DNA of 19,986 bases from Nymphaea colorata. Lineage: Eukaryota; Streptophyta; Magnoliopsida; Nymphaeales; Nymphaeaceae. Below, in pieces: positions 1-8,973 of this stretch. The notes beneath the pieces are model-generated. The model worked only from the letters and a program-made list of their open reading frames with translations, did not search any database and had not been told where the DNA came from. The stretch is taken from NCBI RefSeq assembly GCF_008831285.2, contig NW_022205031.1, positions 1 through 19,986 on the forward strand, written 5' to 3'. Position 1 is the stretch's first letter, and each line of letters opens with the position of its first letter. The translations under genes and the position numbers were made by a program.

Positions 1-60
1 TGATCTTATAGTTAATGTAATATGTTTCGTTGTTACAATGTCTATAATGAATGATTAAAA
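1..60 (+). repeat. Partial HOR tail (end of monomer 21c and start of the 1a core)
   Basis: This matches the end of the complete HOR copies (compare 2302-2364) but lacks AC after TGATC and one C in TTTCGCTTG. These three missing bases within the first ~36 positions are absent from most other copies, and the following sequence agrees exactly, so they may be low-quality contig-end bases. Confidence 0.9.
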
Positions 61-68
61 TGACTAAA

Positions 69-410
69 ATCACTAGTTTACATGGGTAGAAATGAGACCA
101 ATGCATTTGTTTAATCCCTTGTATCTAATGCAATGAGCTTAACTTCTTGTTACATACATAGGGAACAATTTAAGAGATGAAATCACAAGTTCCTATCAAT
201 GCGAGTTGGTTTAAGTGATGCTTTTGATGACGCATATTTAATTGAATGTGCCTAACTTGTTGTTACATCCATATTGAATCATTTAGTAGACTGAAATCAC
301 AAGCTTAAAAGAAAATGAATGAGAATCAAGTGATTCGTTTGCTCACTTATATTTAATCTAATGTGTCTCACTTGTTGTTACATTGATAATGAATGATTTA
401 AATGATTGAA
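69..410 (+). repeat. Trimer T1 (monomers 1a, 2b, 3c), 342 bp
   Basis: Monomers start at 69, 182 and 296. 1a carries the unusual ATCACTAGTTT in place of ATCACAAGTT, plus ACCAATGCATTTGTT. Both are shared with trimer T5 at 1394, marking T1 and T5 as sister trimers. Equivalent trimers lie at about +2304, +4609 and +6913. Confidence 0.85.
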
Positions 411-724
411 ATCACAATTTGTTTGATCTCTTTTAAATAATCCAACGAGTTTAACTTCTTGTTACATCTATAGCGAAGGATTTAAGGAATGGAAATCACA
501 AGTTACTATCATTACGAGTGGAATTTAAGTGATTCTTTTGATCGCACATATTTAATTCAATGTGCTTAACTTGTTATTACATCCATATTAAATGATATAG
601 TGAATTGAAATCACAAGATTAAAAGAAAATGAATGAGACTCAACTGATTGATTTGCTCACTCATATTTAATCTAATGTGTCTCACTTGTTATTACATGTA
701 TAATGAATGATTTTAATGATTGAA
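411..724 (+). repeat. Trimer T2 (monomers 4a, 5b, 6c), 314 bp, 4a truncated
   Basis: Monomers start at 411, 495 and 610. 4a is only 84 bp: after ATCACAA it jumps directly to TTTGTTTGATC, losing ~30 bp from the left part of the a-type linker. The truncation is present in every copy of T2 in the window, so it predates spread of the HOR. Confidence 0.85.
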
Positions 725-733
725 ATCACAAGT
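684..733. repeat. Representative conserved monomer core with inverted-repeat arms
   Basis: ACTTGTTATT (684-693) faces AATCACAAGT (724-733): 9 of 10 positions are complementary in inverted orientation, with a 30-base spacer. Nearly every monomer has the same arrangement (for example around 1029-1080 and 1693-1746), and this core is the part shared best by a, b and c classes. It could form a hairpin or cruciform, or be a protein-binding dyad; either role is inference. Confidence 0.7.
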
Positions 734-1071
734 TCATATGTATGTAAATGGGATCATTACCTTAGTTACACCCCTTGTAGTTAATCCAATTAGTTGAACT
801 TGTTGTTACATCATCTATGATGAATGATCTAAGGAAAAGAAATCACAAGTTTGTGTCAATAATAGTGGGATTTAATTCATTCATTTGATCACACATATTA
901 AATTAAATGTGTATAACATTTTATTAATACATATTAAAATGATGTAGTGGATTGAAATCACAAGTTTAAATGAAATTGAATGAGATTCAGGTTATTCATT
1001 TGCTCAATCACACTAAATATAATGTGTTTCACTTGTTATTGCATCTATAATGAATGATTTAAGTGATTGCA
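725..1071 (+). repeat. Trimer T3 (monomers 7a, 8b, 9c), 347 bp
   Basis: Monomers start at 725, 842 and 957. The opening TTCATATGTATGTAAATGGG resembles T6 (TTCATATGTATATAAGTGGG at 1737), making T3 and T6 sister trimers. T3 is the trimer lost from the compound HORs in the right half of the window. Confidence 0.85.
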
Positions 1072-1393
1072 ATCACAAGTTCACGTGGATACAAATGGGA
1101 TCTATGCATTAGTTTGATCCCTTGCAGTTAATCTAATGAGTTGAACTTGTAGTTACATATCTAATTATTGATCTAAGAGATTTAAATCATAAGTTCGTAT
1201 CAATGCCCGAGAGATTTAATTCATTCATTTGATCACACATATTTAATTGAAAGTGGTTAACTTGTTGATGCATTCACATTGAATGGTTCGTATGAAAATG
1301 AATGAGATTCAACTCATTCAAATGATCTCTTGTAGTTAATCTAATATGTTTCGTTTGTTATAAAGTCTGTAATGAATGGTTTAAAAGATTAAA
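1072..1393 (+). repeat. Trimer T4 (monomers 10a, 11b, 12c), 322 bp, 12c truncated
   Basis: 10a starts at 1072 and 11b at 1186. The core between 11b and 12c is cut short: after TTCACATTGAATGG the sequence goes straight to TTCGTATGAAAATG, so 12c lacks the AATCACAAGTT landmark (~22 bp missing). 12c holds the best short palindrome in the array (1299-1320). T4 is the sister of T7 (TTGATCCCTTGCAGTTAAT versus TTGATCCATTGCAGTTAAT). Confidence 0.85.
1299..1320. repeat. Perfect 8-bp palindrome arms in monomer 12c
   Basis: TGAATGAG and CTCATTCA are perfect reverse complements separated by ATTCAA. The element is kept in all ten 12c copies: 1299, 3603, 5908, 8211, 10730, 12862, 14342, 16241, 17720 and 19598. 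Related c monomers have only decayed forms (21c starts TGAAGGAG). Confidence 0.85.
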
Positions 1394-1736
1394 ATCACTA
1401 GTTTATATGGATACAAAAGGAACCAATGCATTTGTTCGATCCCTTGTATCCAATCTAATGAGTTTAACTTCATGTTACATCTATGGCGAACGATTTGAGG
1501 GATTGAAATCGCAAGTTCCCTCAATACGAGTGGGATTTAAGTGTTTCTTTTGATCACGCATATTTAATTGATTTTTTTTTACTTGTTGTAACATCCTTAT
1601 TGAATTATTTAGTCGATTGTAATCACAAGTTTAAAAGAAAATTAATGAGATTCAAGTGATTGATTTGCTCATCGATATTTAATCTAATGTGTCTCACTTG
1701 TTATTACATCTATAATGAATTATTTAATTGATTCAA
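1394..1736 (+). repeat. Trimer T5 (monomers 13a, 14b, 15c), 343 bp
   Basis: Monomers start at 1394, 1508 and 1622. The 5' part is closest to T1 (CACTAGTTTA, ACCAATGCATTTGTT), while the 3' end leads into a T3-like trimer as T2 does, so T5 may be a T1/T2 hybrid. 14b ends in a T9-T11 tract in place of the usual AATGTGCCTAA stretch. The 13a-14b region has a 48-codon open frame in most copies, judged to be chance. Confidence 0.85.
1572..1580 (+). repeat. Variable T-tract in monomer 14b (T9 here)
   Basis: The tract between TTTAATTGA and ACTTGTTG is T9 at 1572, T10 at 3876, T9 at 6181, T9 at 8481, T10 at 11003, T11 at 13135, T10 at 14615, T11 at 16513, T9 at 17993 and T11 at 19870. It is the only difference I found between HOR copies 1, 2 and 3. 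Homopolymer base calling may contribute. Confidence 0.85.
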
Positions 1737-2079
1737 ATCACAAGTTCATATGTATATAAGTGGGATCTATGCATTAGTTCGATCCCTTGTAGTTAATCCA
1801 ATCGGTTGAACTTGTGGCTACATCAATAGTGAATGATCTATGGGAAAGAAATCCTAAGTTTGTATCAATAATAGTGGGATTTTATTGATTCATTTGATCA
1901 TGCATATTAAATTGAATGTGGATAAGACGTTGTTAATCCATATTAAATGATTTAGTACATTGAAATCACAATTTTAAACGAAAATGAATGAGATTCAAGT
2001 CATTCAATTGTGCAATCACAATAAATATAAGGTGTTTCACTTGTTATTACATCTAAAATGAATGATTTAAATGATTGCG
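1737..2079 (+). repeat. Trimer T6 (monomers 16a, 17b, 18c), 343 bp
   Basis: Monomers start at 1737, 1851 and 1965. 16a contains the clean GGGATC...GATCCC dyad (1762-1786). 17b reads TATTGATTCATTTGATC here but has an extra ATTC in the diverged copies. Confidence 0.85.
1762..1786. repeat. GGGATC...GATCCC dyad in a-type monomer 16a
   Basis: Six-base arms at 1762-1767 and 1781-1786 flank a 13-base spacer that includes the palindrome ATGCAT. Similar but partly decayed dyads occur in 10a and 7a. GTTCGATCC at 1777-1785 fits the degenerate RNA polymerase III B-box pattern GWTCRANNC, and TATATAAG lies at 1753-1760. No tRNA-like A box is correctly spaced, so no promoter is called. Confidence 0.6.
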
Positions 2080-2372
2080 ATCACAAGTTCATATAGATAC
2101 AAATGAGATCTAAGTATTAGTTTGATCCATTGCAGTTAATCCAATGAGTTAAACTTGTAGTTACATATCTAATGAGTTGATTCATTTGATCACACATATT
2201 TAATTGAAAGTGGTTAACTTATTGTTACATTCACATTGACTGATTTAGTGAATTGAAATCACAAGTTTGTATGAAAATGAAGGAGATTCAACTCATTCAC
2301 TTGATCACTTATAGTTAATGTAATATGTTTCGCTTGTTACAATGTCTATAATGAATGATTAAAATGACTAAA
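2080..2372 (+). repeat. Trimer T7 (monomers 19a, 20b, 21c), 293 bp, 20b truncated
   Basis: 19a starts at 2080 and 21c at 2258. Between them the core and the left half of 20b are missing (~52 bp): ACATATCTAATGAG runs directly into TTGATTCATTTGATCACAC. The same deletion is present in all copies. The trimer ends at the 1a landmark of the next HOR. Confidence 0.85.
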
Positions 2373-4669
2373 ATCACTAGTTTACATGGGTAGAAATGAG
2401 ACCAATGCATTTGTTTAATCCCTTGTATCTAATGCAATGAGCTTAACTTCTTGTTACATACATAGGGAACAATTTAAGAGATGAAATCACAAGTTCCTAT
2501 CAATGCGAGTTGGTTTAAGTGATGCTTTTGATGACGCATATTTAATTGAATGTGCCTAACTTGTTGTTACATCCATATTGAATCATTTAGTAGACTGAAA
2601 TCACAAGCTTAAAAGAAAATGAATGAGAATCAAGTGATTCGTTTGCTCACTTATATTTAATCTAATGTGTCTCACTTGTTGTTACATTGATAATGAATGA
2701 TTTAAATGATTGAAATCACAATTTGTTTGATCTCTTTTAAATAATCCAACGAGTTTAACTTCTTGTTACATCTATAGCGAAGGATTTAAGGAATGGAAAT
2801 CACAAGTTACTATCATTACGAGTGGAATTTAAGTGATTCTTTTGATCGCACATATTTAATTCAATGTGCTTAACTTGTTATTACATCCATATTAAATGAT
2901 ATAGTGAATTGAAATCACAAGATTAAAAGAAAATGAATGAGACTCAACTGATTGATTTGCTCACTCATATTTAATCTAATGTGTCTCACTTGTTATTACA
3001 TGTATAATGAATGATTTTAATGATTGAAATCACAAGTTCATATGTATGTAAATGGGATCATTACCTTAGTTACACCCCTTGTAGTTAATCCAATTAGTTG
3101 AACTTGTTGTTACATCATCTATGATGAATGATCTAAGGAAAAGAAATCACAAGTTTGTGTCAATAATAGTGGGATTTAATTCATTCATTTGATCACACAT
3201 ATTAAATTAAATGTGTATAACATTTTATTAATACATATTAAAATGATGTAGTGGATTGAAATCACAAGTTTAAATGAAATTGAATGAGATTCAGGTTATT
3301 CATTTGCTCAATCACACTAAATATAATGTGTTTCACTTGTTATTGCATCTATAATGAATGATTTAAGTGATTGCAATCACAAGTTCACGTGGATACAAAT
3401 GGGATCTATGCATTAGTTTGATCCCTTGCAGTTAATCTAATGAGTTGAACTTGTAGTTACATATCTAATTATTGATCTAAGAGATTTAAATCATAAGTTC
3501 GTATCAATGCCCGAGAGATTTAATTCATTCATTTGATCACACATATTTAATTGAAAGTGGTTAACTTGTTGATGCATTCACATTGAATGGTTCGTATGAA
3601 AATGAATGAGATTCAACTCATTCAAATGATCTCTTGTAGTTAATCTAATATGTTTCGTTTGTTATAAAGTCTGTAATGAATGGTTTAAAAGATTAAAATC
3701 ACTAGTTTATATGGATACAAAAGGAACCAATGCATTTGTTCGATCCCTTGTATCCAATCTAATGAGTTTAACTTCATGTTACATCTATGGCGAACGATTT
3801 GAGGGATTGAAATCGCAAGTTCCCTCAATACGAGTGGGATTTAAGTGTTTCTTTTGATCACGCATATTTAATTGATTTTTTTTTTACTTGTTGTAACATC
3901 CTTATTGAATTATTTAGTCGATTGTAATCACAAGTTTAAAAGAAAATTAATGAGATTCAAGTGATTGATTTGCTCATCGATATTTAATCTAATGTGTCTC
4001 ACTTGTTATTACATCTATAATGAATTATTTAATTGATTCAAATCACAAGTTCATATGTATATAAGTGGGATCTATGCATTAGTTCGATCCCTTGTAGTTA
4101 ATCCAATCGGTTGAACTTGTGGCTACATCAATAGTGAATGATCTATGGGAAAGAAATCCTAAGTTTGTATCAATAATAGTGGGATTTTATTGATTCATTT
4201 GATCATGCATATTAAATTGAATGTGGATAAGACGTTGTTAATCCATATTAAATGATTTAGTACATTGAAATCACAATTTTAAACGAAAATGAATGAGATT
4301 CAAGTCATTCAATTGTGCAATCACAATAAATATAAGGTGTTTCACTTGTTATTACATCTAAAATGAATGATTTAAATGATTGCGATCACAAGTTCATATA
4401 GATACAAATGAGATCTAAGTATTAGTTTGATCCATTGCAGTTAATCCAATGAGTTAAACTTGTAGTTACATATCTAATGAGTTGATTCATTTGATCACAC
4501 ATATTTAATTGAAAGTGGTTAACTTATTGTTACATTCACATTGACTGATTTAGTGAATTGAAATCACAAGTTTGTATGAAAATGAAGGAGATTCAACTCA
4601 TTCACTTGATCACTTATAGTTAATGTAATATGTTTCGCTTGTTACAATGTCTATAATGAATGATTAAAA
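2365..4669 (+). repeat. HOR copy 2, 2,305 bp
   Basis: The order of 21 monomers is the same as in copy 1, with every truncation at the same base. By reading the two side by side I found no substitution; the single extra base is in the T-tract (T10 at 3876-3885). Trimers lie at copy 1 positions plus 2,304. Such identity means very recent duplication or conversion, or repeated use of the same reads by an assembler. Confidence 0.95.
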
Positions 4670-6973
4670 TGACTAAAATCACTAGTTTACATGGGTAGAA
4701 ATGAGACCAATGCATTTGTTTAATCCCTTGTATCTAATGCAATGAGCTTAACTTCTTGTTACATACATAGGGAACAATTTAAGAGATGAAATCACAAGTT
4801 CCTATCAATGCGAGTTGGTTTAAGTGATGCTTTTGATGACGCATATTTAATTGAATGTGCCTAACTTGTTGTTACATCCATATTGAATCATTTAGTAGAC
4901 TGAAATCACAAGCTTAAAAGAAAATGAATGAGAATCAAGTGATTCGTTTGCTCACTTATATTTAATCTAATGTGTCTCACTTGTTGTTACATTGATAATG
5001 AATGATTTAAATGATTGAAATCACAATTTGTTTGATCTCTTTTAAATAATCCAACGAGTTTAACTTCTTGTTACATCTATAGCGAAGGATTTAAGGAATG
5101 GAAATCACAAGTTACTATCATTACGAGTGGAATTTAAGTGATTCTTTTGATCGCACATATTTAATTCAATGTGCTTAACTTGTTATTACATCCATATTAA
5201 ATGATATAGTGAATTGAAATCACAAGATTAAAAGAAAATGAATGAGACTCAACTGATTGATTTGCTCACTCATATTTAATCTAATGTGTCTCACTTGTTA
5301 TTACATGTATAATGAATGATTTTAATGATTGAAATCACAAGTTCATATGTATGTAAATGGGATCATTACCTTAGTTACACCCCTTGTAGTTAATCCAATT
5401 AGTTGAACTTGTTGTTACATCATCTATGATGAATGATCTAAGGAAAAGAAATCACAAGTTTGTGTCAATAATAGTGGGATTTAATTCATTCATTTGATCA
5501 CACATATTAAATTAAATGTGTATAACATTTTATTAATACATATTAAAATGATGTAGTGGATTGAAATCACAAGTTTAAATGAAATTGAATGAGATTCAGG
5601 TTATTCATTTGCTCAATCACACTAAATATAATGTGTTTCACTTGTTATTGCATCTATAATGAATGATTTAAGTGATTGCAATCACAAGTTCACGTGGATA
5701 CAAATGGGATCTATGCATTAGTTTGATCCCTTGCAGTTAATCTAATGAGTTGAACTTGTAGTTACATATCTAATTATTGATCTAAGAGATTTAAATCATA
5801 AGTTCGTATCAATGCCCGAGAGATTTAATTCATTCATTTGATCACACATATTTAATTGAAAGTGGTTAACTTGTTGATGCATTCACATTGAATGGTTCGT
5901 ATGAAAATGAATGAGATTCAACTCATTCAAATGATCTCTTGTAGTTAATCTAATATGTTTCGTTTGTTATAAAGTCTGTAATGAATGGTTTAAAAGATTA
6001 AAATCACTAGTTTATATGGATACAAAAGGAACCAATGCATTTGTTCGATCCCTTGTATCCAATCTAATGAGTTTAACTTCATGTTACATCTATGGCGAAC
6101 GATTTGAGGGATTGAAATCGCAAGTTCCCTCAATACGAGTGGGATTTAAGTGTTTCTTTTGATCACGCATATTTAATTGATTTTTTTTTACTTGTTGTAA
6201 CATCCTTATTGAATTATTTAGTCGATTGTAATCACAAGTTTAAAAGAAAATTAATGAGATTCAAGTGATTGATTTGCTCATCGATATTTAATCTAATGTG
6301 TCTCACTTGTTATTACATCTATAATGAATTATTTAATTGATTCAAATCACAAGTTCATATGTATATAAGTGGGATCTATGCATTAGTTCGATCCCTTGTA
6401 GTTAATCCAATCGGTTGAACTTGTGGCTACATCAATAGTGAATGATCTATGGGAAAGAAATCCTAAGTTTGTATCAATAATAGTGGGATTTTATTGATTC
6501 ATTTGATCATGCATATTAAATTGAATGTGGATAAGACGTTGTTAATCCATATTAAATGATTTAGTACATTGAAATCACAATTTTAAACGAAAATGAATGA
6601 GATTCAAGTCATTCAATTGTGCAATCACAATAAATATAAGGTGTTTCACTTGTTATTACATCTAAAATGAATGATTTAAATGATTGCGATCACAAGTTCA
6701 TATAGATACAAATGAGATCTAAGTATTAGTTTGATCCATTGCAGTTAATCCAATGAGTTAAACTTGTAGTTACATATCTAATGAGTTGATTCATTTGATC
6801 ACACATATTTAATTGAAAGTGGTTAACTTATTGTTACATTCACATTGACTGATTTAGTGAATTGAAATCACAAGTTTGTATGAAAATGAAGGAGATTCAA
6901 CTCATTCACTTGATCACTTATAGTTAATGTAATATGTTTCGCTTGTTACAATGTCTATAATGAATGATTAAAA
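4670..6973 (+). repeat. HOR copy 3, 2,304 bp
   Basis: This is indistinguishable by eye from copy 1, with T9 at 6181-6189. Trimers lie at copy 1 positions plus 4,609. All fixed lesions (truncated 4a, 12c and 20b) are shared. Confidence 0.95.
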
Positions 6974-8118
6974 TGACTAAAATCACTAGTTTACATGGGT
7001 AGAAATGAGACCAATGCATTTGTTTAATCCCTTGTATCTAATGCAATGAGCTTAACTTCTTGTTACATACATAGGGAACAATTTAAGAGATGAAATCACA
7101 AGTTCCTATCAATGCGAGTTGGTTTAAGTGATGCTTTTGATGACGCATATTTAATTGAATGTGCCTAACTTGTTGTTACATCCATATTGAATCATTTAGT
7201 AGACTGAAATCACAAGCTTAAAAGAAAATGAATGAGAATCAAGTGATTCGTTTGCTCACTTATATTTAATCTAATGTGTCTCACTTGTTGTTACATTGAT
7301 AATGAATGATTTAAATGATTGAAATCACAATTTGTTTGATCTCTTTTAAATAATCCAACGAGTTTAACTTCTTGTTACATCTATAGCGAAGGATTTAAGG
7401 AATGGAAATCACAAGTTACTATCATTACGAGTGGAATTTAAGTGATTCTTTTGATCGCACATATTTAATTCAATGTGCTTAACTTGTTATTACATCCATA
7501 TTAAATGATATAGTGAATTGAAATCACAAGATTAAAAGAAAATGAATGAGACTCAACTGATTGATTTGCTCACTCATATTTAATCTAATGTGTCTCACTT
7601 GTTATTACATGTATAATGAATGATTTTAATGATTGAAATCACAAGTTCATATGTATGTAAATGGGATCATTACCTTAGTTACACCCCTTGTAGTTAATCC
7701 AATTAGTTGAACTTGTTGTTACATCATCTATGATGAATGATCTAAGGAAAAGAAATCACAAGTTTGTGTCAATAATAGTGGGATTTAATTCATTCATTTG
7801 ATCACACATATTAAATTAAATGTGTATAACATTTTATTAATACATATTAAAATGATGTAGTGGATTGAAATCACAAGTTTAAATGAAATTGAATGAGATT
7901 CAGGTTATTCATTTGCTCAATCACACTAAATATAATGTGTTTCACTTGTTATTGCATCTATAATGAATGATTTAAGTGATTGCAATCACAAGTTCACGTG
8001 GATACAAATGGGATCTATGCATTAGTTTGATCCCTTGCAGTTAATCTAATGAGTTGAACTTGTAGTTACATATCTAATTATTGATCTAAGAGATTTAAAT
8101 CATAAGTTCGTATCAATG

Positions 8119-8554
8119 CCGAGAGATTTAATTCATTCATTTGATCACACATATTTAATTGAAAGTGGTTAACTTGTTGATGCATTCACATTGAATGGTT
8201 CGTATGAAAATGAATGAGATTCAACTCATTCAAATGATCTCTTGTAGTTAATCTAATATGTTTCGTTTGTTATAAAGTCTTAATGAATGGTTTAAAAGAT
8301 TAAAATCATAGTTTATATGGATACAAAAGGAACCAATGCATTTGTTCGATCCCTTGTATCCAATCTAATGAGTTTAACTTCATGTTACATCTATGGCGAA
8401 CGATTTGAGGGATTGAAATCGCAAGTTCCCTCAATACGAGTGGGATTTAAGTGTTTCTTTTGATCACCATATTTAATTGATTTTTTTTTACTTGTTGTAC
8501 ATCCTTATTGAATTATTTAGTCGATTGTAATCACAAGTTTAAAAGAAAATTAAG
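8119..8554. other. Cluster of single-base deletions (possible consensus errors) in copy 4
   Basis: Six single bases are missing against three identical upstream copies: C in GCCCGAG (~8119), G in TCTGTAATG (~8280), C in ATCACTAG (~8308), G in CACGCATA (~8467), A in TGTAACATC (~8499) and T in TTAATGAG (~8553). The preceding ~1.1 kb of the copy has no difference from the others. The cluster sits just before the switch to the diverged HOR family. Confidence 0.75.
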
Positions 8555-8740
8555 AGATTCAAGTGATTGATTTGCTCATCGATATTTAATCTAATGTGTC
8601 TCACTTGTTATTACATCTACAATGAATTATTTAATTGATTCAAATCACAAGTTCATATGTATATAAGTGGGATCTATGCATTAGTTCGATCCCTTGTAGT
8701 TAAACCAATCGGTTGAACTTGTGGCTACATCAATAGTGAA
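8509..8740 (+). repeat. Two-monomer (15c-16a) duplication in copy 4, unit 1
   Basis: This unit runs from the TGA of TGAATTATTTAG in the 14b/15c core to the TGA in the 16a/17b core. It is 232 bp because of one missing T near 8553. The neighbouring unit follows directly. Its variants are those of copies 1-3 except ACAATGAATT and TTAAACCAATCGG. Confidence 0.85.
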
Positions 8741-8973
8741 TGAATTATTTCGTCGATTGTAATCACAAGTTTAAAAGAAAATTAATGAGATTCAAGTGAT
8801 TGATTTGCTCATCGATATTTAATCTAATGTGTCTCACTTGTTATTACATCTATAATGAATTATTTAATTGATTCATATCACAAGTTCATATGTATATAAG
8901 TGGGATCTATGCATTAGTTCGATCCCTTGTAGTTAAGCCAATCGGTTGAACTTGTGGCTACATCAATAGTGAA
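8741..8973 (+). repeat. Two-monomer (15c-16a) duplication in copy 4, unit 2
   Basis: At 233 bp this repeats unit 1 with a few substitutions (ATTTCGTCG at the start, TCATATCAC, TTAAGCCAATCGG). The junction AGTGAATGAATTATTT joins the 16a/17b core to the 14b/15c core through a shared TGA. It puts a c monomer directly after an a monomer, breaking the a-b-c order. Confidence 0.85.

Larger units (their letters stand above)
61..2364 (+). repeat. HOR copy 1, 2,304 bp, 21 monomers (7 abc trimers)
   Basis: This is the reference copy used here for numbering monomers 1a to 21c. The repeat was recognised by TGACTAAAATCACTAG, which recurs at 61, 2365, 4670 and 6974. Its seven trimers start at 69, 411, 725, 1072, 1394, 1737 and 2080. 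Twenty-one monomers of ~115 bp would give ~2,415 bp; the shortfall is explained by internal deletions in monomers 4a (~30 bp), 12c (~22 bp) and 20b (~52 bp). It carries a T9 tract at 1572-1580. Compared with diverged copies further right, it lacks a 4-bp ATTC step in monomer 17b and the 15c-16a duplication. No coding potential is visible. The unit start is arbitrary because the array is circularly permutable. Confidence 0.95.

Noticed and set aside
207-217. tRNA A-box match TGGTTTAAGTG in monomer 2b
   Set aside because: It fits TRGYNNARNNG by chance. The nearest good B box is more than 1 kb downstream, and no cloverleaf can be drawn, so there is no tRNA or tRNA-derived SINE.
1340-1375. Possible CENP-B box (TTTCGTTTGTTATAAAG)
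   Set aside because: Only the initial TTTCG agrees with the essential pattern NTTCGNNNNANNCGGGN; the A at position 10 and the CGGG are absent.
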